From positions 62,001 through 126,000 of the forward strand of contig CAYNVQ010000004.1 of assembly GCA_964400735.1 (NCBI GenBank): DNA of 64,000 nt, given 5' to 3'. This DNA is from CAYNVQ01 sp964400735. Lineage in GTDB: Bacteria > Acidobacteriota > Aminicenantia > Aminicenantales > Aminicenantaceae. Position numbers and translations under genes: made by a program. The notes under the pieces were generated by a model that did not search any database, was not told the DNA's origin, and saw only the letters and a list, made by a program, of their open reading frames with translations. This document shows, in pieces, positions 16,888 through 25,759 of this stretch (within the stretch, counting starts at the first letter, position 1; every line of letters begins with the position of its first letter).

Positions 16888-18315
16888 CTATTCAATCAGC
16901 TTTTCCAGCTGATTCTCTACAGGTTTGACCGTTTTTTTATGATCCTCCACCAACTGGGTGATTTCTTCGATAATTTCAGGATGTTGGTTGGCTATATCAT
17001 ATTTCTCACTGGGATCATGCTCTAGGTGGAAAAGAAGAGGAACCTGATGTTCGGTGCGGTCTTCCCCCATTCCATAAGCTCCCTGGGTGATATAGTGGGC
17101 TTTATAGGGCCCTTTACGGGCTGCATATACCCTCTCGCCGCGGTAATAAATCATGCTTTCTCTGGGGCTGGCCTGTCCGTTGAAAAGTACCGGTGAGAGG
17201 TCGTAGCCATCCATCGCCCTGTCATCCGGAACATCGGCTCCAGTCAAAGAGCATACGGTGGGGAACAGGTCCAGCGTGGCACCTATATCCATGACTGTCC
17301 CTGGTTCGATACGCCCGGGCCAATAGAAAATGGTCGGTTCGCGCATTCCCCCTTCCCAGGTGGTCCCTTTTCCCATCCGGAGCAGGCCTGCCGACCCCCC
17401 TGCCTGTAACATAGAGAGCCAAGGTCCATTGTCAGAAGTAAACACTGTCAAAGTGTTGTCCGCAAGATTTTCCTCCTCCAGTGTTTTGAGGATCGTGCCT
17501 ACACTCCAATCCACCTCTGCCACGACATCGCCGAACAGACCGCGGCGGCTGGTATTATCAAAGTCATCCGATGCAAATAAAGGTGTATGGACCATGCTGT
17601 GCGGGAAATAGATGAAGAAAGGCTGATTTTTGTTTTGTTTAATGAATTTGACGGCCTCTTGAGTATACCGCTTGGTGATGGTGTTCTGATCAGCAGGCCG
17701 TTCGATGATCTCTTTATTCCTCATCAACGGAACATTCCAGTATTCCGTTTTCGGTTTATAGCGTATTTTCTCGAATGCGTTTTCACCCCCCACATAATCC
17801 ATGTCATTGGAGTAGGGGATGCCGTAGTAATAATCGAAGCCATGTGCGGTGGGAAGGTAGGGAGGCAGATGGCCCAAGTGCCACTTGCCGATACAGGCCG
17901 TGGCGTAACCCACCTTTTTCAGAGCTTCGGCCAGCGTAACTTCGGTCTGGGGTATTCCCCCCGCGGAATCCGGAAACAGGACACGGCGTTCATCGCTGCA
18001 CATACCGCTGCGGATCGGATAACGCCCGGTCATAAGCGCTGCTCGGCTGGGAGTACAAACGCTGGCGGCCACATAAAAACTGGTCCACTTTTGCCCTTCA
18101 GCAGCCATTTTGTCTAAATTAGGGGTAGATATGGTGGGATGGCCGAAAGCCCCCAGATCGCCATAACCCAGATCATCACAGAAAATGATTATTATATTAG
18201 GTTTGCTCTCCTGCTTTGCAGTTTTACAGCCCAAGATTCCCAGCATTGTCAATGAAGCTGCCCCCAAACCGGAAATCTTTAAGAATTCACGACGGGTGTA
18301 GTCTATTTTATTCAT
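16888..18315 (-). CDS. Exported arylsulfatase-type sulfatase
   Basis: 475 residues. The N terminus TRREFLKISGLGAASLTMLG ending in GC at 29-30 combines a twin-arginine motif with a possible lipobox cysteine C30. The sulfatase core is complete: metal ligands in FCDDLGYGD (D47, D48), the formylglycine cysteine C87 in C-T-P-S-R, GKWHLG, and FTSDNGPW. The enzyme hydrolyses sulfate esters, with C87 oxidised to formylglycine after translation. CxPSR is read by both FGE and anaerobic sulfatase-maturing enzymes; neither is present in the window with its catalytic residues. Start ATG has GGAGAG upstream. The natural substrate is not evident. Confidence 0.92.
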   Translation of the reverse strand: MNKIDYTRREFLKISGLGAASLTMLGILGCKTAKQESKPNIIIIFCDDLGYGDLGAFGHPTISTPNLDKMAAEGQKWTSFYVAASVCTPSRAALMTGRYPIRSGMCSDERRVLFPDSAGGIPQTEVTLAEALKKVGYATACIGKWHLGHLPPYLPTAHGFDYYYGIPYSNDMDYVGGENAFEKIRYKPKTEYWNVPLMRNKEIIERPADQNTITKRYTQEAVKFIKQNKNQPFFIYFPHSMVHTPLFASDDFDNTSRRGLFGDVVAEVDWSVGTILKTLEEENLADNTLTVFTSDNGPWLSMLQAGGSAGLLRMGKGTTWEGGMREPTIFYWPGRIEPGTVMDIGATLDLFPTVCSLTGADVPDDRAMDGYDLSPVLFNGQASPRESMIYYRGERVYAARKGPYKAHYITQGAYGMGEDRTEHQVPLLFHLEHDPSEKYDIANQHPEIIEEITQLVEDHKKTVKPVENQLEKLIE

Positions 18316-18409
18316 AGCTCTCTCCTCAAAATACAGGGATTTTTTTCTGGCGAAAGCGATTTTCCTCCAACCTCATCAAATATCCACCTTTTAAGCGAAG
18401 CTTTCACCA

Positions 18410-18439
18410 ATAATAAACGCAAAAAATAATTTCAGTCAA
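18410..18439 (-). promoter_or_regulatory. Candidate promoter of the sulfatase gene
   Basis: On the minus strand TTGACT (18439-18434), an 18-base spacer and TATTAT (18415-18410), about 95 bases before the sulfatase ATG at 18315. Sequence match only. Confidence 0.4.
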
Positions 18440-18604
18440 CAATAAATCCATTTTGTATTTTCGAAAAATCTCTCACTATTTCCCTTAACTTCCATTTATT
18501 GACGTCCTAGAACGAGGATGTTAAACCGAAACCTGCGAGGTCAGTGACTCAAAAAACGACATGAATTCCCCGATATTTTTAAACCATCAAGTTTTTACTC
18601 GCAA

Positions 18605-18643
18605 TTGACTGCATTCTCATTCCTTGATAATATTTTACCGATA
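18605..18643 (+). promoter_or_regulatory. Family promoter copy 5, serving a collapsed kinase and an FtsX permease
   Basis: TTGACT 18605-18610, 17-base spacer ending TTCCTTGA, -10 TAATAT 18628-18633, followed by ACCGATA instead of GCCGACC. It precedes the 105-codon micro-gene at 18669 and, 24 bases after that, the permease at 19011. Confidence 0.75.
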
Positions 18644-18668
18644 ATCATGGGAAAATAAGGGGACAGCG

Positions 18669-18986
18669 ATGTCAAAAAAATGTCCTAAATGTCAGTCGGA
18701 GAATCCTGATTCTGCAACCTTCCGTGCCGACTGTGGCACTCAGCTCCCATCCCTTGAGGATATTGAGGTCACAGAAACAATTGAATCACCTAAGGAGGAA
18801 TTGACAACAGGGTCAACTTTTGCAGGGAGGTACCAGATCATCGAGGAGTTGGGCAAAGGCGGAATGGGAAGAGTCTACCGTGTCCTCGATAAGCAACTGA
18901 ACGAGGAAATACTCTGGAAGGAAGCTGATCCAGGGATTGCTGAAGTTGAGGATGCCAAGAAGAGGCTGGTTGGATTGAAGGATTAG
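18669..18986 (+). pseudogene. Internal-deletion derivative of a zinc-ribbon kinase, head fused to tail
   Basis: 105 residues in one open frame. Residues 1-77 are the head of a 40056-class kinase: zinc ribbon, linker EVTETIESP and glycine loop LGKGGMGRVY. At about residue 78 it jumps directly to the class tail LWKEADPGIAEVEDAKKRL. The ATP-binding lysine, catalytic loop, TolB domain and TPRs are all gone, yet the frame is kept. In the zinc ribbon the third cysteine is Arg (FRADCG against FCADCG elsewhere), so the ribbon should not bind zinc. It keeps the family promoter and a good start. It is either a relic or a transcribed leader for the permease 24 bases downstream. Confidence 0.8.
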
Positions 18987-19010
18987 CGATAGCTATTTGG
19001 GAGTGCGCCT

Positions 19011-21389
19011 ATGTTTAAAAATTATCTGAAAATTGCCTGGCGGAATACCAAGCGTCAGAAAATCTATTCAGCTATCAACGTCATTGGCCTCGCCATTGGC
19101 CTATCTTCCAGCCTGATCCTGTTCTTCTATGTGCGGGATGACCTGACCTATGACCGGTTTCATGAGCACTTAAAGTCCATATACCGTGTCACTGTGAACG
19201 CCCGGGGCGCCGTCAATCCGGGTCCTCTCATTCCAGCGTCAATTGAGGAGATTCCGGAAGTGGTAGCCGGTGCCCGGATGACTCTTTTCGGAAGGCCCCG
19301 TATACAGCGTGCCGACAAGGCGCAGGAGGAGGAAAGCGAACAAAATGCTCCCCGAGTATTAACCTTGGCGACCGATCCGGGCTTTTTTGATGTTTTCAGT
19401 TTTAAAATTCTGAGAGGCGATCTCTCGAGCATGAAAACTCCCAACGGTGTGTTTCTCACGCCAAATATCGCCTCCGTTCTTTTCGGTGAGGACGATCCCA
19501 TCGGACAACCCCTTTTGTTCCCAGCTGTCGAGAACGCTTACGTAGCGGGGATCGCTGAAGCACCGCCAACCAACTCGCATATTCAATATGAGGCCATCAT
19601 TCGGCTGAGGGTGGAACAGAATCCAGTCTGGTGGGATTCTTGGCTTAACGCAAGCCTCTCTGGTTACGTCCGCCTCCGTGCCGGAGCCGAACCTACAGCC
19701 GTTGAAGAAAAAATGACTAAACTCGCACACGACCGTGGAGACGGGGCTTTTTCCAGAATTACATTACAGCCCTTAAAAGACATCCATCTGCGCTCAGTGG
19801 GCTACTTCTACGATGTACGAAACTTCGGAAAATCAGACATTTCGATTGTTTATCTCTTGGGTGCTGCCGGCTTGATTATACTCCTCATAGCCTCCATCAA
19901 CTTCATCAACCTCTCTAGCGCACGGGCAGCCACACGCGCCAGAGAAGTCGGGTTGCGAAAGGTTATCGGATCACAGAGATGGCAGCTGATCGCCCAGTTT
20001 TTAGGAGAATCCATTTTAATCACACTCATAGCGATGTGTATTGCAGGTGTTATTCTACAATTGGCCTTGCCCCACTTTGCGCGATTGCTCGGAAAAACAC
20101 TGGAGGTCAACCTTTTCCAAAAACCTATGCTTGTGTTTGTACTCCTGGCCACGGCCGTTGTCATCGGGATTCTGTCCGGATTATACCCGGCATTCGTTCT
20201 TTCAGCGTTCAAGCCGGTCAGAATTCTCAGAGGAGAGCTTAAAACGGGCCGAGCAGGGATTCTGATGCGCCGAGTGTTTATTGTTTTTCAGTTTGCCATA
20301 ACCATCGCTTTGTTTGTCGGTATTACCACAGTTTTGGTTCAGATAAGGTACGTGCAGTCGTTCAATTTCGGATACAACAGAGAAAATGTGATTGTCGTTC
20401 CCGATTATATCGGTAAAGGCGATGATCTTCTGAAAAAGAAAGTGCTGGACATGTCCGGCGTAGTATCCGCCGGTAAGACGAGTTATCTTCCGACACAGGA
20501 AAGTTCTTCGTTTTCAGCGTTTCCCCAAGGCAAAGATAGGGAAGCGAGCAAATTTTTTTCTCATGATGCTTGGATCGATGAGGGATTTTTCGATACGTTG
20601 GATATCCCTATAGTTCAGGGAAGGAATTTTTCCAGGGAACGGGTTCTTGACTTTGGAGACGCTGTCGTCGTCAACGAAGCAGCTGCCAAAAAGATCGATT
20701 TGGATAATGCCCTAGACAAAATATTAATGATCGAAATCCTTGAGGGAGGTTTTGAACCCAAAAAAGTGATCGGAGTTGTCAGGGACTTTCAATTTGCAAG
20801 CGCAAGACGATCGCTTAGACCGCTTATCTTTCGATTCAGTCTGGAAAGGAGCCATCTTCTTCTGATACGCATCGCTCCAGGACAGAGCGCTCAAATCATA
20901 AGCCAAATAGAATCTGCGTATAGAGAAATATTCCCTGATAGGAATTTTCGGTACTTTTTCATGGATGATATTTTCAACGGCCAGTTTGATCAGGATCGAC
21001 AATTCGTTTCCCGCCTCGGTGTTTTTTCAGGAGTGGCCATTTTTATTGCCTGCTTAGGACTGGTAGGAATGGTCGCTTTCTCTGTAGAGGAACGCCGAAA
21101 GGAGATCGCCATACGCAAGGTTCTGGGTAGCAGCGAAGCGCGGATTATCAAACTCCTGGGCTCAGACTTCTTGAAATGGGTCGCCTTGGCCAATGTCATA
21201 GCTTGGCCCCTTGGATATTATGGCATGAATCGATGGTTGAGCGTGTTTGCTTACAGAGTTCCCTTCACGATCTGGCCTTTTGTCATTGCTGGTGTGTGCG
21301 CTCTAGCCATCGCGCTTTTGACCATGTTTTATCAATCATTGAGGGCAGCTCGCACCAACCCTGCATCTGTTCTACGTCACGATAAGTGA
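19011..21389 (+). CDS. FtsX/MacB-type ABC transporter permease
   Basis: 792 residues. The MacB-like layout is duplicated: FKNYLKIAWRNTKRQKIYS, first membrane helix about 22-42, a periplasmic domain, FtsX block with helices about 280-305, 335-355, 380-400, then a helix near 425-445, a second periplasmic domain, and a second FtsX block with helices about 675-700, 725-745 and 755-780. The cytoplasmic motif RAREVGLRKVIGSQRWQL and its second copy RRKEIAIRKVLGSSEARI mark the FtsX family. No ATPase gene accompanies it, which is usual for this long form in Acidobacteria-like genomes. It is expected to work with an ATPase encoded elsewhere. ATG preceded by TGGGAG. Confidence 0.88.
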   Translation: MFKNYLKIAWRNTKRQKIYSAINVIGLAIGLSSSLILFFYVRDDLTYDRFHEHLKSIYRVTVNARGAVNPGPLIPASIEEIPEVVAGARMTLFGRPRIQRADKAQEEESEQNAPRVLTLATDPGFFDVFSFKILRGDLSSMKTPNGVFLTPNIASVLFGEDDPIGQPLLFPAVENAYVAGIAEAPPTNSHIQYEAIIRLRVEQNPVWWDSWLNASLSGYVRLRAGAEPTAVEEKMTKLAHDRGDGAFSRITLQPLKDIHLRSVGYFYDVRNFGKSDISIVYLLGAAGLIILLIASINFINLSSARAATRAREVGLRKVIGSQRWQLIAQFLGESILITLIAMCIAGVILQLALPHFARLLGKTLEVNLFQKPMLVFVLLATAVVIGILSGLYPAFVLSAFKPVRILRGELKTGRAGILMRRVFIVFQFAITIALFVGITTVLVQIRYVQSFNFGYNRENVIVVPDYIGKGDDLLKKKVLDMSGVVSAGKTSYLPTQESSSFSAFPQGKDREASKFFSHDAWIDEGFFDTLDIPIVQGRNFSRERVLDFGDAVVVNEAAAKKIDLDNALDKILMIEILEGGFEPKKVIGVVRDFQFASARRSLRPLIFRFSLERSHLLLIRIAPGQSAQIISQIESAYREIFPDRNFRYFFMDDIFNGQFDQDRQFVSRLGVFSGVAIFIACLGLVGMVAFSVEERRKEIAIRKVLGSSEARIIKLLGSDFLKWVALANVIAWPLGYYGMNRWLSVFAYRVPFTIWPFVIAGVCALAIALLTMFYQSLRAARTNPASVLRHDK

Positions 21390-21658
21390 TCAGTCTTTAA
21401 AAACCGTATTTCCCTCTATCGCATCATCCTGATTGGAACGGATTGGGTGTGTCTTGTAATATACATGAATTTGTTGACAGCATATTTTTATGATGATGTT
21501 ATCCGGAGGATAAAGCTATCGATAAGTAGATTATCAGAATCGATGCGAGAATTTCAATTATTATTGTGGTAATTATCAACGCAAATTGAAAATGTCTGTT
21601 TTTTGAACGATCCGCGATACTGATCCAGCCATCCAGCCAACAATGATCCAGCAGCATA
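21390..21658. other. Convergent intergenic region
   Basis: 269 A+T-rich bases between the permease and the SUMF-like lipoprotein gene. A hydrophobic minus-strand frame runs through part of it but mostly overlaps the SUMF gene in another phase and has no start site. No clear terminator or repeat seen. Confidence 0.3.
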
Positions 21659-22492
21659 CTACTCGTAGCAGATGCGGAATCCAAGGGTGATTTCACGGTG
21701 ATCCGGAGCGCCGGCGAGTCGGCTCGCGCTGTGGAGGAGCCACTCTTCCGTATCGAAAGCATCTCCGCGATTTACGCGGAACTCCCCTGTTGAAGGGCCG
21801 GTTGGATTCCGGAGAGGCGACTTTGAGTAGTAATCGTCAGCGTACCAATCCCTGCACCATTCTCGAACGTTCCCGATCATATCGTACAGACCGAAGGCGT
21901 TTGGGAGCTTGAGCGCCACCCTGTGGGTCTTCAGGTCGGAATTGTCTTGGTACCAGGCGATTAAATCAGGAGATCCATAAAGGGCGTCAGGATTTCCGGC
22001 ACGGCAGGCCTTCTCCCATTGCGCCTCGGTCGGAAGGCAGACCTGTTTACCGGTCTTTTCGGTCAGCCAATCGCAGAATGCCGCAGCGTCATTCCACGAA
22101 ACCAGGACCACAGGGTGGTCATCGCTTTGGGAGAGATATGGATTATGCCAGCTTGCGTCTGGCTTCCATTCATATTCGCCATCAATAAGAACCCAGCCTC
22201 CGGTCCCCCGCCAGTTAGAACCTTTCTCGGCATCTGTTTTGTATTCCGTGTCATCGACGAAAGCCCTGAACTGGCCGACCGTCACTTCCGTCTTTCCGAT
22301 GTAATAGGAATCAAGGTAGACTGTATGTACGATTCTCGCATCATCACTCGCCGTCTCAGATCCCATCGAAAACTCACCTGCGTTGATTTGTACCCACTCG
22401 ATGCCCAAAATATCGCGCTGGTACTTCTGTTGATTCCCGCAAGCAGCGGTCAAAGAGATAGTCACCATCAATCCAAGAAGCATCCGCTTCAT
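21659..22492 (-). CDS. SUMF1/FGE-fold lipoprotein without the catalytic cysteines
   Basis: 277 residues from ATG 22492, preceded by GAGGAG; a GTG at 22507 is an alternative. A signal sequence ending LTAACG suggests a lipoprotein. The FGE-sulfatase fold is clear: WVQINAGEFSMGS, YYIGKTEVTVGQFRAF, HPVVLVSWNDAAAFCDWL, LPTEAQWEKACRAG and GNVREWCRDWY, ending LGFRI. In true formylglycine-generating enzymes the C-terminal part carries a pair of active cysteines in an RGGSW...C...C-type stretch; here it reads VNRGDAFDTEEWLLHSASRL, with no cysteine. It should therefore not oxidise sulfatases. Non-enzymatic members of this fold bind carbohydrates or proteins. Confidence 0.85.
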   Translation of the reverse strand: MKRMLLGLMVTISLTAACGNQQKYQRDILGIEWVQINAGEFSMGSETASDDARIVHTVYLDSYYIGKTEVTVGQFRAFVDDTEYKTDAEKGSNWRGTGGWVLIDGEYEWKPDASWHNPYLSQSDDHPVVLVSWNDAAAFCDWLTEKTGKQVCLPTEAQWEKACRAGNPDALYGSPDLIAWYQDNSDLKTHRVALKLPNAFGLYDMIGNVREWCRDWYADDYYSKSPLRNPTGPSTGEFRVNRGDAFDTEEWLLHSASRLAGAPDHREITLGFRICYE

Positions 22493-22614
22493 TGATTCTC
22501 TCCTCACAGTTCCAATGTGGGTATGCGTTTAACCCTCGCATCAGTAAGTTGATGCGACTGATTCGCTGTCACTTGTGTTGACGAAAGGTATTATCATCAT
22601 ACGAGCGTGTTCAC

Positions 22615-23574
22615 CTATGCTTCTTTAGATTTCAAGGCATGATTGACAGCCTTGGCTATCTGAATATCCTGGACAGCCACCCCGGTTAGGTCGGCTACGG
22701 TGATCTGTTCCTCGGAGATTCGGCGAAGCTCAGGTTTGGCGATCACATTCCCCAGCTCCACGATCCGCTCTCTTTCCAACACCCCGGCTTTGAGCGCCTG
22801 ATAGATTTCACCCCGCAACAGGCATTGACTGGTACTGTCGGCGACGATGATATCGGCTTTTTGGAGAATCTTCGGATCCAGCTCGTTTTTCTCAGGGGTG
22901 TCAGATCCCATGGCCGTAATATGGGTTCCTTTGCGGATTTTATCGGCGGACAACAAGGGGGATTTTGAAGGAGTGGCGGTGACGATTAGATTGCAGCGGT
23001 CGGCAATATCTTCGGCCTTCAAGGTTGTCTGGACGTTGTATCCCAAAGGTTCCATATCCTTCTTGTAGTCATCCAGCTCATCCTGATTAAGACCCCACAC
23101 CATAATATCCTTGCAGTCGATGACAGGCGCCAGGTATTCGACCTGCATCCGGCCCTGTGTTCCTGCACCCAGGATGCCGATCCGATCGATGTTTTCCGGG
23201 GCCAGATATTTGGCACATACGGAACCGGCGGCCGCTGTGCGAACATTGGTGAGATGGCACTCGTCCAGAAGAGCGCAGGCCAGCTCGCCTGTTCCTTTTT
23301 TGAAGAGCAGAATAAGCCCATCGCTGGTATACCTGCTCGAAGTTGGACTCTCGAAGAATCCGGAGGCGATTTTGATGACGTAGTAATCATCATCCACCAA
23401 ATAACCGTACTTTATGTGGACATCGCCGGGAGGGTCCTTGAAAAGCATCTCTCCTACAGGGGGAATCACGGCTTTACCTGCGGAATAGGCCACGAAGCCT
23501 TCTTCGATCTCCTCGATGGGATGGAGTGATTTCAATACCTCCTTGATTTGAGGAAGGTCATAAATTTTGCTCAT
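22615..23574 (-). CDS. Ornithine cyclodeaminase / mu-crystallin family protein
   Basis: 319 residues, the family length. The NAD-binding signature GILGAGTQGRMQVEYL is present, with ECHLTNVRTAAAGSVCAKYLA before it and GSDTPEKNELDP after it, all typical of this superfamily. Members include ornithine cyclodeaminase, alanine dehydrogenase and ketimine reductase; sequence alone does not choose among them. ATG with AAAAGGAAAC upstream, 54 bases downstream of the SDR gene on the same strand, so probably one operon acting on a common small-molecule pathway. Confidence 0.85.
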   Translation of the reverse strand: MSKIYDLPQIKEVLKSLHPIEEIEEGFVAYSAGKAVIPPVGEMLFKDPPGDVHIKYGYLVDDDYYVIKIASGFFESPTSSRYTSDGLILLFKKGTGELACALLDECHLTNVRTAAAGSVCAKYLAPENIDRIGILGAGTQGRMQVEYLAPVIDCKDIMVWGLNQDELDDYKKDMEPLGYNVQTTLKAEDIADRCNLIVTATPSKSPLLSADKIRKGTHITAMGSDTPEKNELDPKILQKADIIVADSTSQCLLRGEIYQALKAGVLERERIVELGNVIAKPELRRISEEQITVADLTGVAVQDIQIAKAVNHALKSKEA

Positions 23575-23628
23575 TTCATGTTTCCTTTTCGATCTCTAAT
23601 ATTTATCAATTCACCGGCGCATAAAGGG

Positions 23629-24393
23629 CTAATCTGCCGTCCCTCCTCCATCGACGACCAGATTGGCACCCGTCATGAAGGAAGAATCATCCGAGGCGAG
23701 AAAGAGGGCAGCTTTGGCGATCTCTTCGGGTGTGCCCATCCGGCCCATCGGGCGATTGACAACTGCCTTCGCGTGGTATTCTTCCCAGGTCAACCCCTGC
23801 ATCCTGGCATCTTCATCGAGCATCGGCGTTTTCACATCGCCAGGACAGAGGCAGTTTACGCGGATACCTTGACGAGCATGATCGATGGCCATAGCCTTGG
23901 TCATCAGAACGACACCGCCTTTGGAAGCGCAGTAAGAAACCGCTTCATTTCCGCCCACGATTCCCCAGCCGGAGCCGTTGTTGATGATCACACCGCTTCC
24001 CTGCTCGATCATCGAAGGCAGGACGAACTTGGACATCAAAAACGTGCCTTTGAGGTTGATGTCGATGGTGAGATCCCACTCCTCTTCCGAGCAGTCGATA
24101 GCATTGTCCGGAAAATAGACACCGGCATTGTTGAACAGGATGTCCACCCTGCCGTATGCATCGAGAGTGGCCTCCACCGTTTTTTTGCATTCATCGGGAA
24201 ACCGGACATCGGCGATAACGAAAAATGCTTGTCCGCCGGTCTTTCTTATCTTTTCGACGACTTCACGGCACCGTGCATCATCTCTACCTGTGATGCATAT
24301 CCGGGCCCCTTCCCTGGCAAAAAGTAAGGCAGTCGCTTTGCCGATTCCAGAGTTGCCTCCGGTTATTATCGCCACTTTATCGGCCAGTTTCAT
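23629..24393 (-). CDS. Short-chain dehydrogenase/reductase
   Basis: 254 residues, a classical SDR. It has the Rossmann motif TGGNSGIG (12-19), NNAG, the catalytic Ser in NNGSGWG, the Y-x-x-x-K in YCASKGG, and a C-terminal GANLVVDGGGT. Such enzymes oxidise or reduce alcohol/ketone groups with NAD(P). R at the end of strand 2 (GRDDAR) hints at NADP, weakly. Start ATG follows GGGAGG. First gene of a likely operon with the cyclodeaminase homologue. Confidence 0.88.
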   Translation of the reverse strand: MKLADKVAIITGGNSGIGKATALLFAREGARICITGRDDARCREVVEKIRKTGGQAFFVIADVRFPDECKKTVEATLDAYGRVDILFNNAGVYFPDNAIDCSEEEWDLTIDINLKGTFLMSKFVLPSMIEQGSGVIINNGSGWGIVGGNEAVSYCASKGGVVLMTKAMAIDHARQGIRVNCLCPGDVKTPMLDEDARMQGLTWEEYHAKAVVNRPMGRMGTPEEIAKAALFLASDDSSFMTGANLVVDGGGTAD

Positions 24394-24518
24394 GTTTTTC
24401 CTCCCTGCTCTATATCATGCTTCAAGATAGCGTGGGCATAGTTAAGAATATTATCCGCTTTTTTTGATTTTTTCAATGAGGGGACATTCCCTTGGGTCCG
24501 AATCGTGCCGAGCGTATG

Positions 24519-25469
24519 TTATGTAGATTCTAACCTATATTTTTCGTTTGTATTAAGTACCCGTTTAAATGCTTTTACCACCTCTGGATGGAATTGCTTT
24601 CCTGCTTCTTTTTCTATTTCCTCATATGCTTTCCAGGGAGGTTTTCCTGCTCTATACGGTCTATCGGTGACTATAGCATCGTATGCATCCGCAACGGCGA
24701 TAATTGCTGCTCCTATTGGAATTTTATCTGACTCATCGGATGAGAACTTTTCTGATTCAAAATAATATTTGTGATGAGCTAGAACAATAGGTACTGCCTC
24801 TTTCAGAATTCCGCCCACCATGCCTAAGATTTCCGCTCCTTTTTCTGTATGACTGGCCATAAGTTCCCTTTCCTCTTTAGACAGAGATGCTGCCTTGTTC
24901 ACGATATCCATGCTGATTTCTGTTTTGCCAATATCATGGAGGAGGGCCGCTGCTTTGATATTGTCGACCTGTTGTCTTGACAATTCCATGGCAATAGCGA
25001 TGTCCTGGGATAAGTGGGCGACGCGAACCGAATGACCTTTTGTGTATTTGTCCGCTGATTCCAGGTATTTAGACATGATTTCTAAAACTCCGATATATGC
25101 AGCCTTTAAATCTAAAATGCGCTTTTCTTTTTCTTCGTAAAGATATCCCATGGCTGCGCTGGTTAAAATAAGGAAAGAGCTCCATGCGATAAGACTTACT
25201 ATGCTGGATGTTTTATCCAATCCTTCCATAAAAAAAGACGAAGGGCTCACAGCTACAAATAAAAAGACCAGAGATATACAGAAAACAGCTGTCAGAACCG
25301 CCATTCTTTTGCCTAAATAATAGCCAGCAATGATTATTGGAAGATAAAAGAAATTTAAGAATCCTATTTTGTTAGAGACGAAGTACGTTATCGCGACAAT
25401 GGCTATCAAGATTGACAGTATAAGAATTTTCTCGAAATGCTTTAACAACAATAATTTGATTTTTTGCAT
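24519..25469 (-). CDS. Membrane-bound HD-GYP-like phosphodiesterase
   Basis: 316 residues. Four hydrophobic segments fill about 12-110, forming a membrane sensor part without a periplasmic domain. A short coiled linker leads to an HD domain at about 125-300: GHSVRVAHLSQ, LLHDIGKTEI (HD pair near 177), ASHTEKGAEIL, VLAHHKYYFE and AVADAYDAIVTDRPYR. These are the metal-binding positions of HD-GYP c-di-GMP phosphodiesterases, but the GYP triplet after HH is replaced by YFE. Activity on c-di-GMP is thus possible but not assured. The promoter is at 25522. A GGDEF protein lies at 57615. Confidence 0.85.
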   Translation of the reverse strand: MQKIKLLLLKHFEKILILSILIAIVAITYFVSNKIGFLNFFYLPIIIAGYYLGKRMAVLTAVFCISLVFLFVAVSPSSFFMEGLDKTSSIVSLIAWSSFLILTSAAMGYLYEEKEKRILDLKAAYIGVLEIMSKYLESADKYTKGHSVRVAHLSQDIAIAMELSRQQVDNIKAAALLHDIGKTEISMDIVNKAASLSKEERELMASHTEKGAEILGMVGGILKEAVPIVLAHHKYYFESEKFSSDESDKIPIGAAIIAVADAYDAIVTDRPYRAGKPPWKAYEEIEKEAGKQFHPEVVKAFKRVLNTNEKYRLEST

Positions 25470-25521
25470 CCTCTTTTTCCTTATATAAAAGGAATAATCT
25501 TATCTTTCTTTATTAACAAGG

Positions 25522-25550
25522 TATATAATTTATTTATAAGCAAAGGTCAA
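25522..25550 (-). promoter_or_regulatory. Promoter of the HD-GYP-like gene
   Basis: Minus strand TTGACC (25550-25545), 17-base spacer, TATATA (25527-25522). A transcript would begin near 25515, giving a leader of about 45 bases before ATG 25469. Confidence 0.5.
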
Positions 25551-25551
25551 G

Positions 25552-25752
25552 GTGTGGAGCATCTACTCACACATCACGGTCTTGAATGGGAAAGGAGAAG
25601 AAGTCATCAAGACCGAGAAGGTTTGGAATACCGGAAGAGAGGTCAGGGAATTCTTGTTCGGTCTGGACGATGGGATCTCAGAGATGGTGGATGCTGGTTA
25701 TTCCACTAAAATTAATAATTGGAAGTATTTGGGAGACAATCCTTACGCCTGA
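25552..25752 (+). pseudogene. N-terminal relic of an IS110-like transposase (tentative)
   Basis: 66 residues from GTG 25552. HITVLNGKGEEVIKTEKVWN, REVREFLFGL and VDAGYSTKINNWKYLGDNP have the spacing and flavour of the N-terminal DEDD domain of IS110-family transposases, where a similar region reads V-L-x-x-x-G-x-x-x...EAGYSW...LG. The protein would normally exceed 300 residues; the remainder is missing and no inverted repeats are seen. It may also be an unrelated small gene. Confidence 0.4.
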
Positions 25753-25759
25753 AATTCAA

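Noticed and set aside
17587..18117. 176-codon plus-strand frame opposite the sulfatase
   Set aside because: Shadow of the sulfatase coding sequence; no start signal or domain.
21499..21762. Hydrophobic minus-strand frame near the end of the SUMF gene
   Set aside because: Largely out of phase within the SUMF gene; the hydrophobic part is A+T-rich intergenic DNA without a start.
23548..24327. 259-codon plus-strand frame opposite the SDR
   Set aside because: Antisense shadow of a clear SDR gene.
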